A program made the position numbers and the translations under genes. The notes below the pieces were generated by a model. The model ran no database searches and had not been told where the DNA came from. It saw only the letters and a list, made by a program, of their open reading frames with translations. Below are positions 8,628 through 17,675 of a stretch of 64,000 nucleotides of DNA, piece by piece. Within the stretch, counting starts at the first letter, position 1. Every line of letters starts with the position of its first letter. The DNA comes from Gammaproteobacteria bacterium (lineage in GTDB: Bacteria; Pseudomonadota; Gammaproteobacteria; Steroidobacterales; Steroidobacteraceae), in contig VGUH01000015.1 in assembly GCA_016874295.1 (NCBI GenBank), forward strand, positions 1 through 64,000, in the 5' to 3' direction.

Positions 8628-11122
8628 CAGAAGATCGGCTCCTCCAGGGGCTGCCCGACCGGCTCGCCGGTCTCGGCATCCACGCCGGCGGCGCCCTCGG
8701 GCAGATGATCGGCGAGGAAATACTCGAACTCCGGCGGCGCGTCGCCTGCGAACACCGACGCATCCGGCGCGACGCGTGCGGTCACGACGCCGGCAGGCAT
8801 CGACAGGCGGCGCTGCGGGACGCCGGCGAGCGCCTCGCGCATGAAGTAGATCCACATCGGCAGCGCCGTGCGCGCGCCTTCCTCGTCGCGGCCTAGCGAG
8901 CGCTCCTGGTCGAAGCCGACCCAGGCGGTCGCGACCAGGTCGGGGTTGAAGCCCGAGAACCAGGCGTCGCGCCCCTCATTGGTGGTGCCGGTCTTGCCGG
9001 CGATGTCGCTGCGCCCGAGGGCGCGCGCCCGCTGGCCGGTGCCGCGCGTGATCACGTCGTGCAGCATGTCGGTGACGATCCATGCATTCGCTTCCGAAAT
9101 CACGCGCGGCGCGGTCCGCTCCGGCTCGGGCACCGGAAGACTGCCGCCCACGTCCGCGGCGTGCACCGCGCCGCTGCCAGTGTCGGGGGCGATCACGGGC
9201 GGGTCGCCCGCCAGGGGCGGCGACTCCGCCGGGCACAGCGGGCAGGCGGCGGGTGCGTCCGTCTCCTCGAGCACCGAACCGTCGGCGGCGAGGACCCTGT
9301 CGATCACGTGCGGCGTCACCAGCGAGCCGCCATTCGCGAACACGGCGAAGCCGTTCGCCATCTCGAGCGGCGTGAGCTGCGCCGTGCCGAGCGCCGCCGT
9401 CAGGTCCGCGGGGATGTGCTCGCCCGGCAGGCCGAAGCGCTGCACGTGCTCGCGGGCGAAGCCGACGCCGATGCGGCGCATGACGCGGATCGTGACCAGG
9501 TTGCGCGAGCGCGCGAGCGCGTCCCTGAGGCGCGTCGGGCCGTAGAAGCGCCCCGAGTCGTTGCCGGGCCGCCAATCTTCCTGCTCGGGCTCCTCGCCCT
9601 CGAGCACGGCTTCCGTGCCCTGGCCGATGCCGACCTCCGGGTCGGGCGCCTCGTACACGACCGGGGCGTCGAGCACGACGGTCGCGGGCGTGAGACCGGC
9701 CTCGAGCGCCGCGGAATAGATGAAGGGCTTGAACGACGAACCGGGCTGGCGGCGGGCCTGGGTGACCCGGTTGAACTTGGAGGCGGCATAGTCGAAGCCG
9801 CCCGAGAGCGCGACGATCGAGCCATCGTGCGGGTCGAGCGCGACGACCGCGCCTTGCGCCTCCGGCAGTTGCGCGAGCAGCGCCACGCCCTCGCCCGAGG
9901 GCAGCACGAACACGATGTCGCCGATGCGCAGGACGTCGCGCGGCGATTTCGGGGTCACGTCGCCGGTGCGTGCCCAGCGGATGCCGTCCATGCCGAGGCG
10001 GTAACGCATGCCGCTGCGCGCGACCACCGTCGCTTCGCTCGCCCCGGTGCGGACCACGACGGCGGGAATCAGGCCACCCACCACCGGGCGGTCCGCGATG
10101 AGTGCCGCGAGTGCAGCGTCGTCCTGGTCACGCACCTCCACGTGCCCGGCCGGTCCGCGCCAGCCGTGGCGCCGGTCGTACTCGAGCACCGCGCTGCGGA
10201 GCGCGACGTCCGCCGCGCGCTGCAGGCGGCTGTCGACCGTCGTCACGATCTGGAAGCCGTCCGAGTAGATGCGCTCGCCGTACTTCTCGTACAGGACGAT
10301 GCGCACCATCTCGCCGACATAGGGCGCGTCCACCTGCACGCGCGGTCCGTGCTGCCCGCGCGTGACCGGCTTGTCCATCGCCGCCTGCCAGGCGGCCTCG
10401 TCCAGGAAACCGAGCTCGCGCATGCGCCGCAGCACGTAGCTGCGGCGCTCGGTGGCCTCGGCGGCGCTTGCCACCGGGTTCTGGCGCGACGGCGCCTGGA
10501 GGATGCCCGCGAGCAGTGCGGCTTCCGCGGCGTCCACCTCGGCCAGCGGCTTGTCGAAATAGGTCTCGGCTGCCGCGGCGAATCCGTACGAGCGCTGGCC
10601 GAGGAACTGCGTATTCACGAACAGCGTCAGGATTTCCTGCTTGGTGAGCTCGTTCTCGAGCGACAGCGCGAGGAATACCTCGCGCAGCTTGCGGCGCAGC
10701 TGCTTTTCCTTGGTGATCAGCGTCGTGCGGACCAGCTGCTGGGTCAGCGTGCTGCCGCCCTGCGTCGCCTGCATCGTGGTCGCGGCGACCAGCACCGCGC
10801 GCACGATGCCCTGCCAGTCGACGCCCGGATGCTGGAAGAAGCGGTCGTCTTCCGCGGCGAGAACCGCCTGCACCACGACTTCCGGGATCTGTTCCCAGGT
10901 CACCGGCACGCGGCGCTGCTCGCCGAGCTGCGCAAGCAGCTTGCCGTCGCGGCTGTACACCCGCAGCGGCACCGCGAGCCGCACGTCGCGCAGCACGGCG
11001 ACGTCCGGCAGGGTCGGCTTGAGGTAGTAGTAGGTCGCCAGGAATGCCAGCCCGATGAGGCCGGCGATCGACACGATGACGGTGGCCGCGATCCGCAGGC
11101 GGCGGTTGAGGGGCGTGATCAC
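8627..11122 (-). CDS. mrcA: penicillin-binding protein 1A (bifunctional)
   Basis: PBP1A of 831 residues, which polymerises and cross-links peptidoglycan at the inner membrane. One N-terminal membrane segment is at residues 10-30. The GT51 transglycosylase domain shows EDDRFFQHPGVDWQG and TQGGSTLTQQLVR. The transpeptidase domain has the serine box QPGSSFKPFIYSAAL, then SRN in ALARSRNLVTIR, and the KTGTTNEGRDAWFSGF box. An OB-like insertion separates the two, as in other PBP1A proteins. It is divergent from the pilM remnant, the classic ponA/pilM arrangement. Confidence 0.96.
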   Translation of the reverse strand: MITPLNRRLRIAATVIVSIAGLIGLAFLATYYYLKPTLPDVAVLRDVRLAVPLRVYSRDGKLLAQLGEQRRVPVTWEQIPEVVVQAVLAAEDDRFFQHPGVDWQGIVRAVLVAATTMQATQGGSTLTQQLVRTTLITKEKQLRRKLREVFLALSLENELTKQEILTLFVNTQFLGQRSYGFAAAAETYFDKPLAEVDAAEAALLAGILQAPSRQNPVASAAEATERRSYVLRRMRELGFLDEAAWQAAMDKPVTRGQHGPRVQVDAPYVGEMVRIVLYEKYGERIYSDGFQIVTTVDSRLQRAADVALRSAVLEYDRRHGWRGPAGHVEVRDQDDAALAALIADRPVVGGLIPAVVVRTGASEATVVARSGMRYRLGMDGIRWARTGDVTPKSPRDVLRIGDIVFVLPSGEGVALLAQLPEAQGAVVALDPHDGSIVALSGGFDYAASKFNRVTQARRQPGSSFKPFIYSAALEAGLTPATVVLDAPVVYEAPDPEVGIGQGTEAVLEGEEPEQEDWRPGNDSGRFYGPTRLRDALARSRNLVTIRVMRRIGVGFAREHVQRFGLPGEHIPADLTAALGTAQLTPLEMANGFAVFANGGSLVTPHVIDRVLAADGSVLEETDAPAACPLCPAESPPLAGDPPVIAPDTGSGAVHAADVGGSLPVPEPERTAPRVISEANAWIVTDMLHDVITRGTGQRARALGRSDIAGKTGTTNEGRDAWFSGFNPDLVATAWVGFDQERSLGRDEEGARTALPMWIYFMREALAGVPQRRLSMPAGVVTARVAPDASVFAGDAPPEFEYFLADHLPEGAAGVDAETGEPVGQPLEEPIF

Positions 11123-11458
11123 CGGCAGCGATTATGCATAGTAATGTCCGGAACTGCCGGGGGGCGGGGTCGCCCGCCCGCGACGGCCCGGACCGTGACG
11201 GCAGACACGGTTGGCCTTGCCGTTCGAGTGCAGCATCGCTAGCGGATCCGGTTCCGGAGGCCCGTGGGCGCGAAAAGCCGGGTGCGAGCGGTCAGGGCCG
11301 GGGCGAGTGCCCCGGCTGCTGGCGTGGGTCCGGGAAACGGGGCCTATTTGCGAGTCGAGTCACGTTCAATTTAACAATTGCTTGCTATGCAGTGCTCGCT
11401 AACCTGACCCAGAGTAGCGATTGGCCGCGTAATAGCCTGACCTGAAAAGGAAATTTCT
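11123..11458. other. mrcA-pilM divergent intergenic region
   Basis: This 336-bp gap holds no gene I can support. It must carry the mrcA promoter and the old pilM promoter. An AT-rich stretch (TTCAATTTAACAATTGCTTG, about 11366-11385) is the most promoter-like part. An AAAAGGAAA ribosome-binding site lies just before the GTG start of the pilM remnant. The middle section around 11250-11330 is very GC-rich. Confidence 0.5.
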
Positions 11459-11947
11459 GTGCTCAAGCTGCCGAAAATCTCGCTGGGGCGGAGCTACTCG
11501 CCGCTGATCGGCCTGGATATCACGACATCCTCCATCAAGCTGATCGAACTCTCCCACTCGGGCGGCCAATACCGGGTCGAGGCCTACGCCGCCGAGCCGA
11601 CCCCGCACAATTCGATCAACGAGAAGGCGATCGTCGACGCCGCAGCCGTCGGCGATGCCATCCGCCGGGCGGTCAAGCGCTCAGGTGTCCGTGCCCGCGA
11701 GTGCGCGGTCGCGATCTCGGGCGACGCGGCGATCACCAAGTCCGTGCAGATGCCCAAGAACCTTTCCGACGCCGAGCTCGAGCAGCAGACCGAGATGCAG
11801 GCGGATCAGTACATCCCGTTCCCGATGAAAGAAGTGAGCTACGACTTCTAGGTGCTCGGGCCCTCGGAGAAGGATCCCGACATGCGCGACGAGCTGCTGA
11901 TCTTCGTCACCCCGAAGATCCTGCGCGAGGGCTCGACGATCGAATAG
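11459..11947 (+). pseudogene. pilM: collapsed pilM...pilQ remnant
   Basis: The first 130 codons are a normal PilM N-terminus (actin-like inner-membrane component of type IV pili), with LIGLDITTSSIKLIELS and MQADQYIPFPMKEVSYDF. An in-frame TAG follows at 11849-11851. The same frame continues as VLGPSEKDPDM, still PilM-like, and switches to RDELLIFVTPKILREGSTIE, which looks like the end of the PilQ secretin. The rest of pilM, all of pilN, pilO and pilP and almost all of pilQ are therefore missing, apparently by one internal deletion. aroK follows, as it does after pilQ in intact genomes. PilM identity is firm; the PilQ tail is short and less certain. Confidence 0.85.
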
Positions 11948-11955
11948 GTTCTCTT

Positions 11956-12092
11956 TGGTGCCGGGTCGCACTTATCGTACTTATTGAAGGGGACGCGCCC
12001 CTTCAGCCGGCTGTCGGCCGAATGGCATAAGATCGGTGCTGCTGAAGGGGCGCGTCCCCTTCAATAAGTACGATAAGTGCGACCCGGCACCA
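11956..12092. repeat. nested family-A and family-B inverted repeats
   Basis: Family-A arms lie at the outside, TGGTGCCGGGTCGCAC from 11956 and its complement ending at 12092. Inside them are two family-B arms (11986-12007 and 12041-12062) that are perfect reverse complements. Each B arm is itself near-palindromic (GAAGGGGACGCGCCCCTTC). This A copy has T at one position (CGTACTTATT), matched by A on the other arm. The whole 137-bp structure fills the gap between the pilQ remnant and aroK and ends five bases before the aroK ATG. Confidence 0.9.
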
Positions 12093-12097
12093 CAAAG

Positions 12098-12616
12098 ATG
12101 CGCAGTGTTTTCCTCATAGGCCCGATGGGCTCCGGCAAGACGGCTGTCGGGCGGGCGCTCGCGCGGTGCCTGGGACGCCAGTTCGTGGACAGCGATGCGG
12201 AGATCGAGTCGCGCACCGGCGTCGACATCGCGTACATTTTCGAGCGCGAGGGCGAGGAGGGCTTCCGCATCCGCGAGCGGGACGTGATCGATGCGCTGAC
12301 GCAACTGCCCGGCATCGTGCTGGCGACGGGCGGCGGGGCCGTGCTGCTGCCCGAGAACCGCGAGCGTCTCGCCGCCCGCGGCACGGTCGTCCTGCTCGAA
12401 ACCACGGTCGAGCGCCAGCTCGAGCGCACGCGCCGAAGCCGTCACCGGCCGCTGCTCGCTGGCACTGACCGGCGCGCACGGCTCGAGGAACTCGCGAAGC
12501 TGCGCGAGCCGCTCTATCGCTCCCTCGCCGCGATCACCATCCGCACCGACGGCCGCGCACCCGCCGAGGTCGCCGGGGAGATCGCGCAGGCACTCTCGGA
12601 ACAGGGGTACGCCTGA
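12098..12616 (+). CDS. aroK: shikimate kinase
   Basis: Shikimate kinase of 172 residues; phosphorylates shikimate in the chorismate pathway. MRSVFLIGPMGSGKTAVG carries the Walker A loop at residues 8-15. Also present are the shikimate-contacting regions FVDSDAEIESRTG, GFRIRERDVI and LATGGGAVL. The ATG at 12098 starts where the family starts. No Shine-Dalgarno is visible because a repeat ends five bases upstream. The TGA stop shares a base with the aroB ATG (TGATG), indicating coupling. Confidence 0.95.
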   Translation: MRSVFLIGPMGSGKTAVGRALARCLGRQFVDSDAEIESRTGVDIAYIFEREGEEGFRIRERDVIDALTQLPGIVLATGGGAVLLPENRERLAARGTVVLLETTVERQLERTRRSRHRPLLAGTDRRARLEELAKLREPLYRSLAAITIRTDGRAPAEVAGEIAQALSEQGYA

Positions 12617-13695
12617 TGCAGCGCCTCGACGTCAGGCTCGGCAAGCGCAGTTACCCGATCCTGATCGGCCCGGGGCTCCTCGGCTCGCAGCCACTCCTCG
12701 CCGAGCACGCGGCCGCCGGCAAGCTCCTGGTGGTGACTGACGACGTCGTTGGCCCGCTCTGGCTGCCGCGGCTCGAGCAGGGGCTCGCGGGCCGCCCGTT
12801 CGCGACCTGCGTGCTGCCGGGCGGAGAGTCGCAAAAGACGCTCGGCAACGTTGCCGTGATCATCGACGCGCTGGTCGCCGCGCGGCTCAACCGCGACGGG
12901 ATGGTGCTGGCGCTCGGCGGCGGCGTGATTGGCGACATCGCCGGCTTCGCCGCGGCGTCCTACCAGCGCGGCATCGCGATCGTGCAGCTGCCGACCACGC
13001 TGCTCGCGCAGGTCGACTCCTCCGTCGGCGGAAAGACCGGCGTCAACCACCCGGGCGGCAAGAACCTGATCGGCGCCTTCCACCAGCCGCACGCCGTGCT
13101 CGCCGATACCGACACGCTCACGACGCTGCCGGACCGCCAGCTGCGCGCCGGCCTCACGGAAATCGTCAAGGCCGCACTCGTCGCCGATGCCGCCTTCTTC
13201 GCATGGCTGGAGCAGAATCTCGGCCGGCTGCTGGCCAGGGATTCCGCGGCGCTCGCCGAAGCGATCCGCCGCGCCTGCGCGATCAAGGCGGCGATCGTCG
13301 CCGACGACGAGCGCGAGCAGGACCGGCGCGCGCTGCTCAACCTGGGCCACACTTTCGGCCACGCGATCGAGGCGGGCGCGGGCTATGGCGCCGTGCTGCA
13401 CGGCGAGGCGGTGGCCGCGGGGCTCGTGCTCGCCGCTGAGCTGTCCGCGCGCATCGGCCGCCTGCCCGGCGCGGACGCGCGGCGGATCCGCGAACTGCTC
13501 GCCGCCGCGGGCCTGCCGGTCGATCCGCCGCGGCTCGGAGCCGCGCCCATGCTCGAGCTCATGGCGATGGACAAGAAGGTCAAGGGCGGCGCGATCCGCC
13601 TCGTGCTGCTCGACGGCATCGGCCGCGCCGCGGTCGCGGACGACTACCCGCGCGAGGCGCTCGAGGCGCTGCTGGAAGAACGGGCGGGCGCATGA
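12616..13695 (+). CDS. aroB: 3-dehydroquinate synthase
   Basis: AroB, 359 residues, second enzyme of the shikimate pathway; NAD- and metal-dependent. It shows the NAD-binding stretch LALGGGVIGDIAGFAAASY, the block PTTLLAQVDSSVGGKTGVNH, the metal-site region LNLGHTFGHAIEAG with its histidines, and LHGEAVAAGLV with a further histidine. It overlaps aroK by one base and dgt by four (ATGA). Confidence 0.97.
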   Translation: MQRLDVRLGKRSYPILIGPGLLGSQPLLAEHAAAGKLLVVTDDVVGPLWLPRLEQGLAGRPFATCVLPGGESQKTLGNVAVIIDALVAARLNRDGMVLALGGGVIGDIAGFAAASYQRGIAIVQLPTTLLAQVDSSVGGKTGVNHPGGKNLIGAFHQPHAVLADTDTLTTLPDRQLRAGLTEIVKAALVADAAFFAWLEQNLGRLLARDSAALAEAIRRACAIKAAIVADDEREQDRRALLNLGHTFGHAIEAGAGYGAVLHGEAVAAGLVLAAELSARIGRLPGADARRIRELLAAAGLPVDPPRLGAAPMLELMAMDKKVKGGAIRLVLLDGIGRAAVADDYPREALEALLEERAGA

Positions 13696-14849
13696 GGCGC
13701 GGCCGCGACCCGGACGCCGGGCTCGCGCCCTGGGCGGCCCTCGAGCGCACGTCCCGCGGCCGGCGCCACGCCGAGCCGCCCGCCGACTGGCGCGGCGAGT
13801 TCCAGCGCGACCGCGACCGCATCATTCATTCGAACGCGTTCCGCCGCCTGGTCTACAAGACGCAGGTGTTCATCAACCACGAGGGCGACCTGTACCGCAC
13901 GCGGCTGACGCACTCGATCGAGGTGGCGCAGATCGGCCGCTCGGTCGCCACCGCGCTCGCGCTCTCGGAGCCGCTCACCGAGGCGATCTGCCTCGCGCAC
14001 GACCTCGGTCACACGCCCTTCGGCCACGCCGGACAGGACGTGCTGAACGACTGCATGCGCGAGTACGGCGGCTTCGAGCACAACCTGCAGTCGCTGCGCG
14101 TCGTGGACGAGCTCGAGGAGCGCTACGCCGGCTTCAGCGGCCTCAACCTGTGCTTCGAGACGCGCGAGGGGATCCTCAAGCACTGCTCGCTCGCGAATAC
14201 GCGGCGCCTCGGCGATGTCGGGCAGCGGTTCCTCGAGCGCCGCCAGCCCGGGCTCGAGGCACAGGTCGCAGACCTCGCGGACGCGATCGCCTACAACAAT
14301 CATGACGTGGATGACGGCCTGCGCTCGGGGCTCGTCACGATCGAGGAATTGCGCGGTGTCGCGCTGTTCGCGCGCCACCACGACACGGTGCATGCGCGTT
14401 ACGGCGAGCTGCCCGGGCGGCGCGGCGTGCACGAGACCGTCCGGCGCATGATCCACGACGTCGTCAGCGACCTGATCGAGGAGTCCGGCCGGCGTCTCGC
14501 AGCGGCGCGGCCCGCGGACATCGAGGCCGTGCGCGCGCAGCCCGGCCCGCTGATCGGCTTCTCGCCGGAGCGCGACCACGAGCACCGCGAGATGAAGAAG
14601 TTCCTGCGCGCGCGGCTGTACCAGCACGAGAAGATGCAGGCGACGCGCCTCGGCGCGGGCCAGGTGGTGAAGGACCTGTTCGAGGGTTTCATGGCGGACG
14701 TCGCCCGCATGCCGCCCGAGCACCGCGATGCCGCGCGCGCGCTCGAGGCCGGGTCCGGCGCCGTCGGCCGGGCACGCGCGGTCGTCGACTACATCGCCGG
14801 GATGACCGACCGCTATGCGTTCCAGGAACACGCAAGACTGCTAGGATGA
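13692..14849 (+). CDS. dgt: deoxyguanosinetriphosphate triphosphohydrolase-like protein
   Basis: An HD-domain dNTP triphosphohydrolase of 385 residues. The N-terminal signature SNAFRRLVYKTQVFINHEGD leads into YRTRLTHSIEVAQIGRS and the HD motif CLAHDLGHTPFGHAGQD. A further conserved aspartate region is DLADAIAYNNHDVDDGLRSG. It corresponds to the short Dgt type. The four-base overlap with aroB indicates a shared transcript. The downstream pyrF is 19 bp away. Confidence 0.92.
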   Translation: MRRGRDPDAGLAPWAALERTSRGRRHAEPPADWRGEFQRDRDRIIHSNAFRRLVYKTQVFINHEGDLYRTRLTHSIEVAQIGRSVATALALSEPLTEAICLAHDLGHTPFGHAGQDVLNDCMREYGGFEHNLQSLRVVDELEERYAGFSGLNLCFETREGILKHCSLANTRRLGDVGQRFLERRQPGLEAQVADLADAIAYNNHDVDDGLRSGLVTIEELRGVALFARHHDTVHARYGELPGRRGVHETVRRMIHDVVSDLIEESGRRLAAARPADIEAVRAQPGPLIGFSPERDHEHREMKKFLRARLYQHEKMQATRLGAGQVVKDLFEGFMADVARMPPEHRDAARALEAGSGAVGRARAVVDYIAGMTDRYAFQEHARLLG

Positions 14850-14868
14850 CCGCCCGCAGGAGGACCGC

Positions 14869-15585
14869 GTGACCCGAGCCGACATCCCCGCGCGCGAACG
14901 CCTGATCTTCGCGTTGGACGTGCCGAGCACGGGCGAAGCGCGCCGGCTCGCCGACCAGCTCGATGACTCGGTCGTCTTCTACAAGCTCGGGCTCGAGCTC
15001 TTCATGTCGGGCGGCGCATTCGAGCTGCTCGACTGGATGGTGGGGCGCGGCAAGAAGGTATTCCTGGACCTCAAGCTGTTCGACGTGCCCGCGACGGTCG
15101 CGAACGCGGTCCGCAGCCTGCGCAACCGCGGCGTGACGTTCACCACCGTGCACGGTAACCAGGCGATCATGGAGGCCGCCGCCGGGGCTGCCGAGGGCGT
15201 CGGCATCCTCGCGGTCACCGTGCTCACCAGCCTCGACCGCGGCGACCTGGACGATCTCGGTTTCCAGTGTGACGTCGAGGCGCTCGTGCTCTCGCGCGCG
15301 CGCCGTGCGCTGGCCGCGGGCTGCGTCGGCGTCGTCTCTTCGGGTCTCGAGGCGAAGCTGCTGCGCGAGGGCGTGGACGATCGCCTGATCGTGGTGACGC
15401 CCGGCATCCGGCCGGTCGAGAACCGGCCGGTGGACGACCAGAAGCGCGTGGTCGGCGTCGCCGAAGCGTTTGCGAACGGCGCCGACTACATCGTCGTCGG
15501 CCGGCCGATCCGCGACGCTCCCGACCCGCGCATCGCTGCCGAGGCGATCCAGGCCACGATTTCCGGGCTGTTCCCCGCACAATGA
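14869..15585 (+). CDS. pyrF: orotidine 5'-phosphate decarboxylase
   Basis: PyrF, 238 residues; makes UMP from OMP. The catalytic DxKxxD signature is in [19 protein letters not shown]. The N-terminus [13 protein letters not shown] and the phosphate-binding end [17 protein letters not shown] are typical. It starts at GTG with a clear AGGAGG at 14859-14864. The stop overlaps the hemE start by four bases (ATGA). Confidence 0.96.
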   Translation: MTRADIPARERLIFALDVPSTGEARRLADQLDDSVVFYKLGLELFMSGGAFELLDWMVGRGKKVFLDLKLFDVPATVANAVRSLRNRGVTFTTVHGNQAIMEAAAGAAEGVGILAVTVLTSLDRGDLDDLGFQCDVEALVLSRARRALAAGCVGVVSSGLEAKLLREGVDDRLIVVTPGIRPVENRPVDDQKRVVGVAEAFANGADYIVVGRPIRDAPDPRIAAEAIQATISGLFPAQ

Positions 15586-16646
15586 GCCGGCCCGCCAACG
15601 ACCGGCTGCTGCGCGCGCTCGCGCGCGAGCCCGTGGACCGCACGCCGGTGTGGTTCATGCGCCAGGCGGGCCGCTACCTGCCGGAATACCGCGCGACGCG
15701 CGCGAGAGCAGGCAGCTTCCTCGGGCTCGCCACGAATCCCGAGCTCGCCTGCGAAGTGACGCTGCAGCCGCTCGCCCGTTACCCGCTCGACGCCGCGATC
15801 CTGTTCTCCGACATCCTGATGATTCCGAAGGCGATGGGCGTCGGGCTCGCCTTCGAGGAAGGCGAGGGTCCGCGCATCGCGCGGCCGGTGCGCAGCGCGC
15901 GCGACATCGACGCGCTCCCGGTGCCCGACATCGGGCGGGAACTGCGCTTCGTCACGGATGCGGTGACACTGATCCGCCGCGAGCTCGCGGGCCGCGTGCC
16001 GCTGATCGGCTTCGCGGGCTCGCCGTGGACGGTCGCGACCTACATGATCGAAGGCGGCGGGAGCCGCGAGTTCGCGCAGGCGAAGGCGCTCCTGTACGGC
16101 GACCCGAAGGCGCTGCACGCGCTGCTAGCGAAGCTCGCGCACGCGACGACCGACTACCTGAACGCCCAGGTCGTCGCCGGGGCCCAGGCGGTCATGATCT
16201 TCGACACCTGGGGCGGGATCCTCGCGACCCCTGCGTACTACGAATTCTCGCTCGCCTACATGGAACAGGTCGTCGCCGACCTGATCCGCGAGCACGAGGG
16301 GCGGCGCGTGCCGGTGATCCTGTTCACCAAGGGCGGCGGCGCCTGGCTCGAGCGGCTCTCGGCCACGGGTGCGGACGCGCTCGGCATCGACTGGACGATG
16401 GAGCTTTCCGCCGCGCGGCGCGACACCCTGGGCCGCGTCGCATTGCAGGGCAACCTCGACCCGGGCGTGCTGTTCGCGCCACCCGCCGCGATCCGCGCGG
16501 AAGTCGCGCGCGTGCTCGAGAACTACGGTCGCGGGCCCGGGCACGTCTTCAATCTCGGGCACGGCATCCAGCCGGGCGTCGATCCGGAGAACGTCGCGGC
16601 GATGGTGGCGGCCGTTCACGAACTTTCGCCGCAGTACCACCGTTAA
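15582..16646 (+). CDS. hemE: uroporphyrinogen decarboxylase
   Basis: HemE, 354 residues, normal length; decarboxylates uroporphyrinogen III to coproporphyrinogen III in heme synthesis. It contains [17 protein letters not shown] with the invariant Arg residues and [13 protein letters not shown] with the catalytic Asp. The later blocks [17 protein letters not shown] and [16 protein letters not shown] are also intact. It is translationally coupled to pyrF and is the last gene of the block; the cytochrome c gene on the other strand converges with it. Confidence 0.97.
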   Translation: MSRPANDRLLRALAREPVDRTPVWFMRQAGRYLPEYRATRARAGSFLGLATNPELACEVTLQPLARYPLDAAILFSDILMIPKAMGVGLAFEEGEGPRIARPVRSARDIDALPVPDIGRELRFVTDAVTLIRRELAGRVPLIGFAGSPWTVATYMIEGGGSREFAQAKALLYGDPKALHALLAKLAHATTDYLNAQVVAGAQAVMIFDTWGGILATPAYYEFSLAYMEQVVADLIREHEGRRVPVILFTKGGGAWLERLSATGADALGIDWTMELSAARRDTLGRVALQGNLDPGVLFAPPAAIRAEVARVLENYGRGPGHVFNLGHGIQPGVDPENVAAMVAAVHELSPQYHR

Positions 16647-16663
16647 CAGGGGAGCAATTCCTC

Positions 16664-17101
16664 CTAGTAGTCCGTGGAGTCTGGCCACAGCTCGCGGCGG
16701 AGCTTGAGCGGGTCCGCGAGCACGCGCGCGCGCGCGCGTGAGCGGGCGACTTCGCTGCCGCTCAACGGCTGGAAACCGGGCGGCAGCGTCTCGCGATTGA
16801 ATTCGAGCAGCAGCCAGTTCAGCACGGCCGCCAGCGCCTCGTCGCTGATCGGCGCCTGCGCGGCGCCCGGCACGCGGGCGAGGTAGTCGCGCCCGGCGGG
16901 CGACGCGGCGATACGGCCGAGCGGGCCCGCGAGCGATGGCACGGCCCCGGGGCTGCCGCGGCCGTCCGCGAGATGGCAACCGGCGCAGTGCAGCAGATAG
17001 TCGACGCGCGGGCCGGCGAGGGCGGGGGCCGCGAGCGCGAACAGGACGCCGGCGAGCGGCAGTTCGCGGCGACGCCGCGGCAGGCGGTCAATTCTCGTCA
17101 T
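16664..17101 (-). CDS. monoheme c-type cytochrome, amine-dehydrogenase associated
   Basis: A 145-residue secreted protein with one heme motif, HCAGCH, shortly after a signal peptide ending near APALAGP. The following segment, YLARVPGAAQAPISDEALAA then VLNWLL, matches small cytochromes c found beside amine dehydrogenases, so it is the likely electron acceptor or a maturation helper. Oddly, the mature part has no methionine, so the usual sixth heme ligand is absent or replaced. The start at 17101 overlaps the small-subunit gene by 14 bases. A (CG)8 tract at 16723-16738 lies within the coding sequence. Confidence 0.75.
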   Translation of the reverse strand: MTRIDRLPRRRRELPLAGVLFALAAPALAGPRVDYLLHCAGCHLADGRGSPGAVPSLAGPLGRIAASPAGRDYLARVPGAAQAPISDEALAAVLNWLLLEFNRETLPPGFQPLSGSEVARSRARARVLADPLKLRRELWPDSTDY

Positions 17102-17633
17102 TCGCCACGCCAAGCACGACGCCAATCGTGCAGTGGTAGGCACGACTCTGCGTCCCGAAGCACCACAGGGCGGAGGTGCTCTTGGCGGCGTAGTACACGG
17201 GGCGCTCGCGCTCGGTGTTGTGGCACTCGCAGCGCTCGCAGAAGGCCTTGCCGCAGCAGTCGCTGTAGGAAATGAGGTAGTCGCGACCGTCCACCGGGTT
17301 GTGGCAGGTGCCGACCCAGCTGACCGGCGAGAGCTCGGAGCCGGGCGGGCAGGAGTTGTAGGTGCCGCCGCAGCACGCGCACAGGGTGCCGCCCAGCGCG
17401 CAGTAGCGCCAGTACTCGCAGCTCTGCGGATCGCCGAGCTCGCTGACGGATTCCGCCCCGAGCGCGCGCGCCACCGGCAGGAGCGGCAGCGCCGCGACGC
17501 CGGTCAGCAGGGTGCCGAGCCGCGCCAGGACGCTGCGCCGTGACGTCGTGCGTGCGAGGTGGCGGCTGCCGGAGCCTGCGCTGCGATCCATCCAGCGCCA
17601 GAAAACCTTCGCCAGCCGCAGATTCGCGATCAT
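17088..17633 (-). CDS. TTQ amine dehydrogenase small subunit (MauA/AauA type)
   Basis: A 181-residue light chain of methylamine/aromatic amine dehydrogenase, the catalytic subunit carrying tryptophan tryptophylquinone. A twin-arginine signal (SRRSVLARLG) precedes a cysteine-dense mature chain with about fourteen cysteines. The two cofactor tryptophans are recognisable in CEYWRYC and SALWCFG. Further family blocks are GGTLCACCGGTYNSCPPGS, SWVGTCHNPVDGRDYLISY and YHCTIG. It follows the large subunit after 42 bp. mauE and mauD, which usually lie between the two and serve disulfide formation, are missing here. Whether the substrate is methylamine or an aromatic amine cannot be decided. Confidence 0.88.
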   Translation of the reverse strand: MIANLRLAKVFWRWMDRSAGSGSRHLARTTSRRSVLARLGTLLTGVAALPLLPVARALGAESVSELGDPQSCEYWRYCALGGTLCACCGGTYNSCPPGSELSPVSWVGTCHNPVDGRDYLISYSDCCGKAFCERCECHNTERERPVYYAAKSTSALWCFGTQSRAYHCTIGVVLGVANDEN

Positions 17634-17675
17634 GAAACTTGCCCCCCGAGTCCGCTGGCGCTGTCCGACAGCGGA

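Noticed and set aside
9059-11242. Plus-strand open frame of 727 codons opposite mrcA
   Set aside because: Antisense to PBP1A; no protein-like motif and a biased Arg/Ala/His content.
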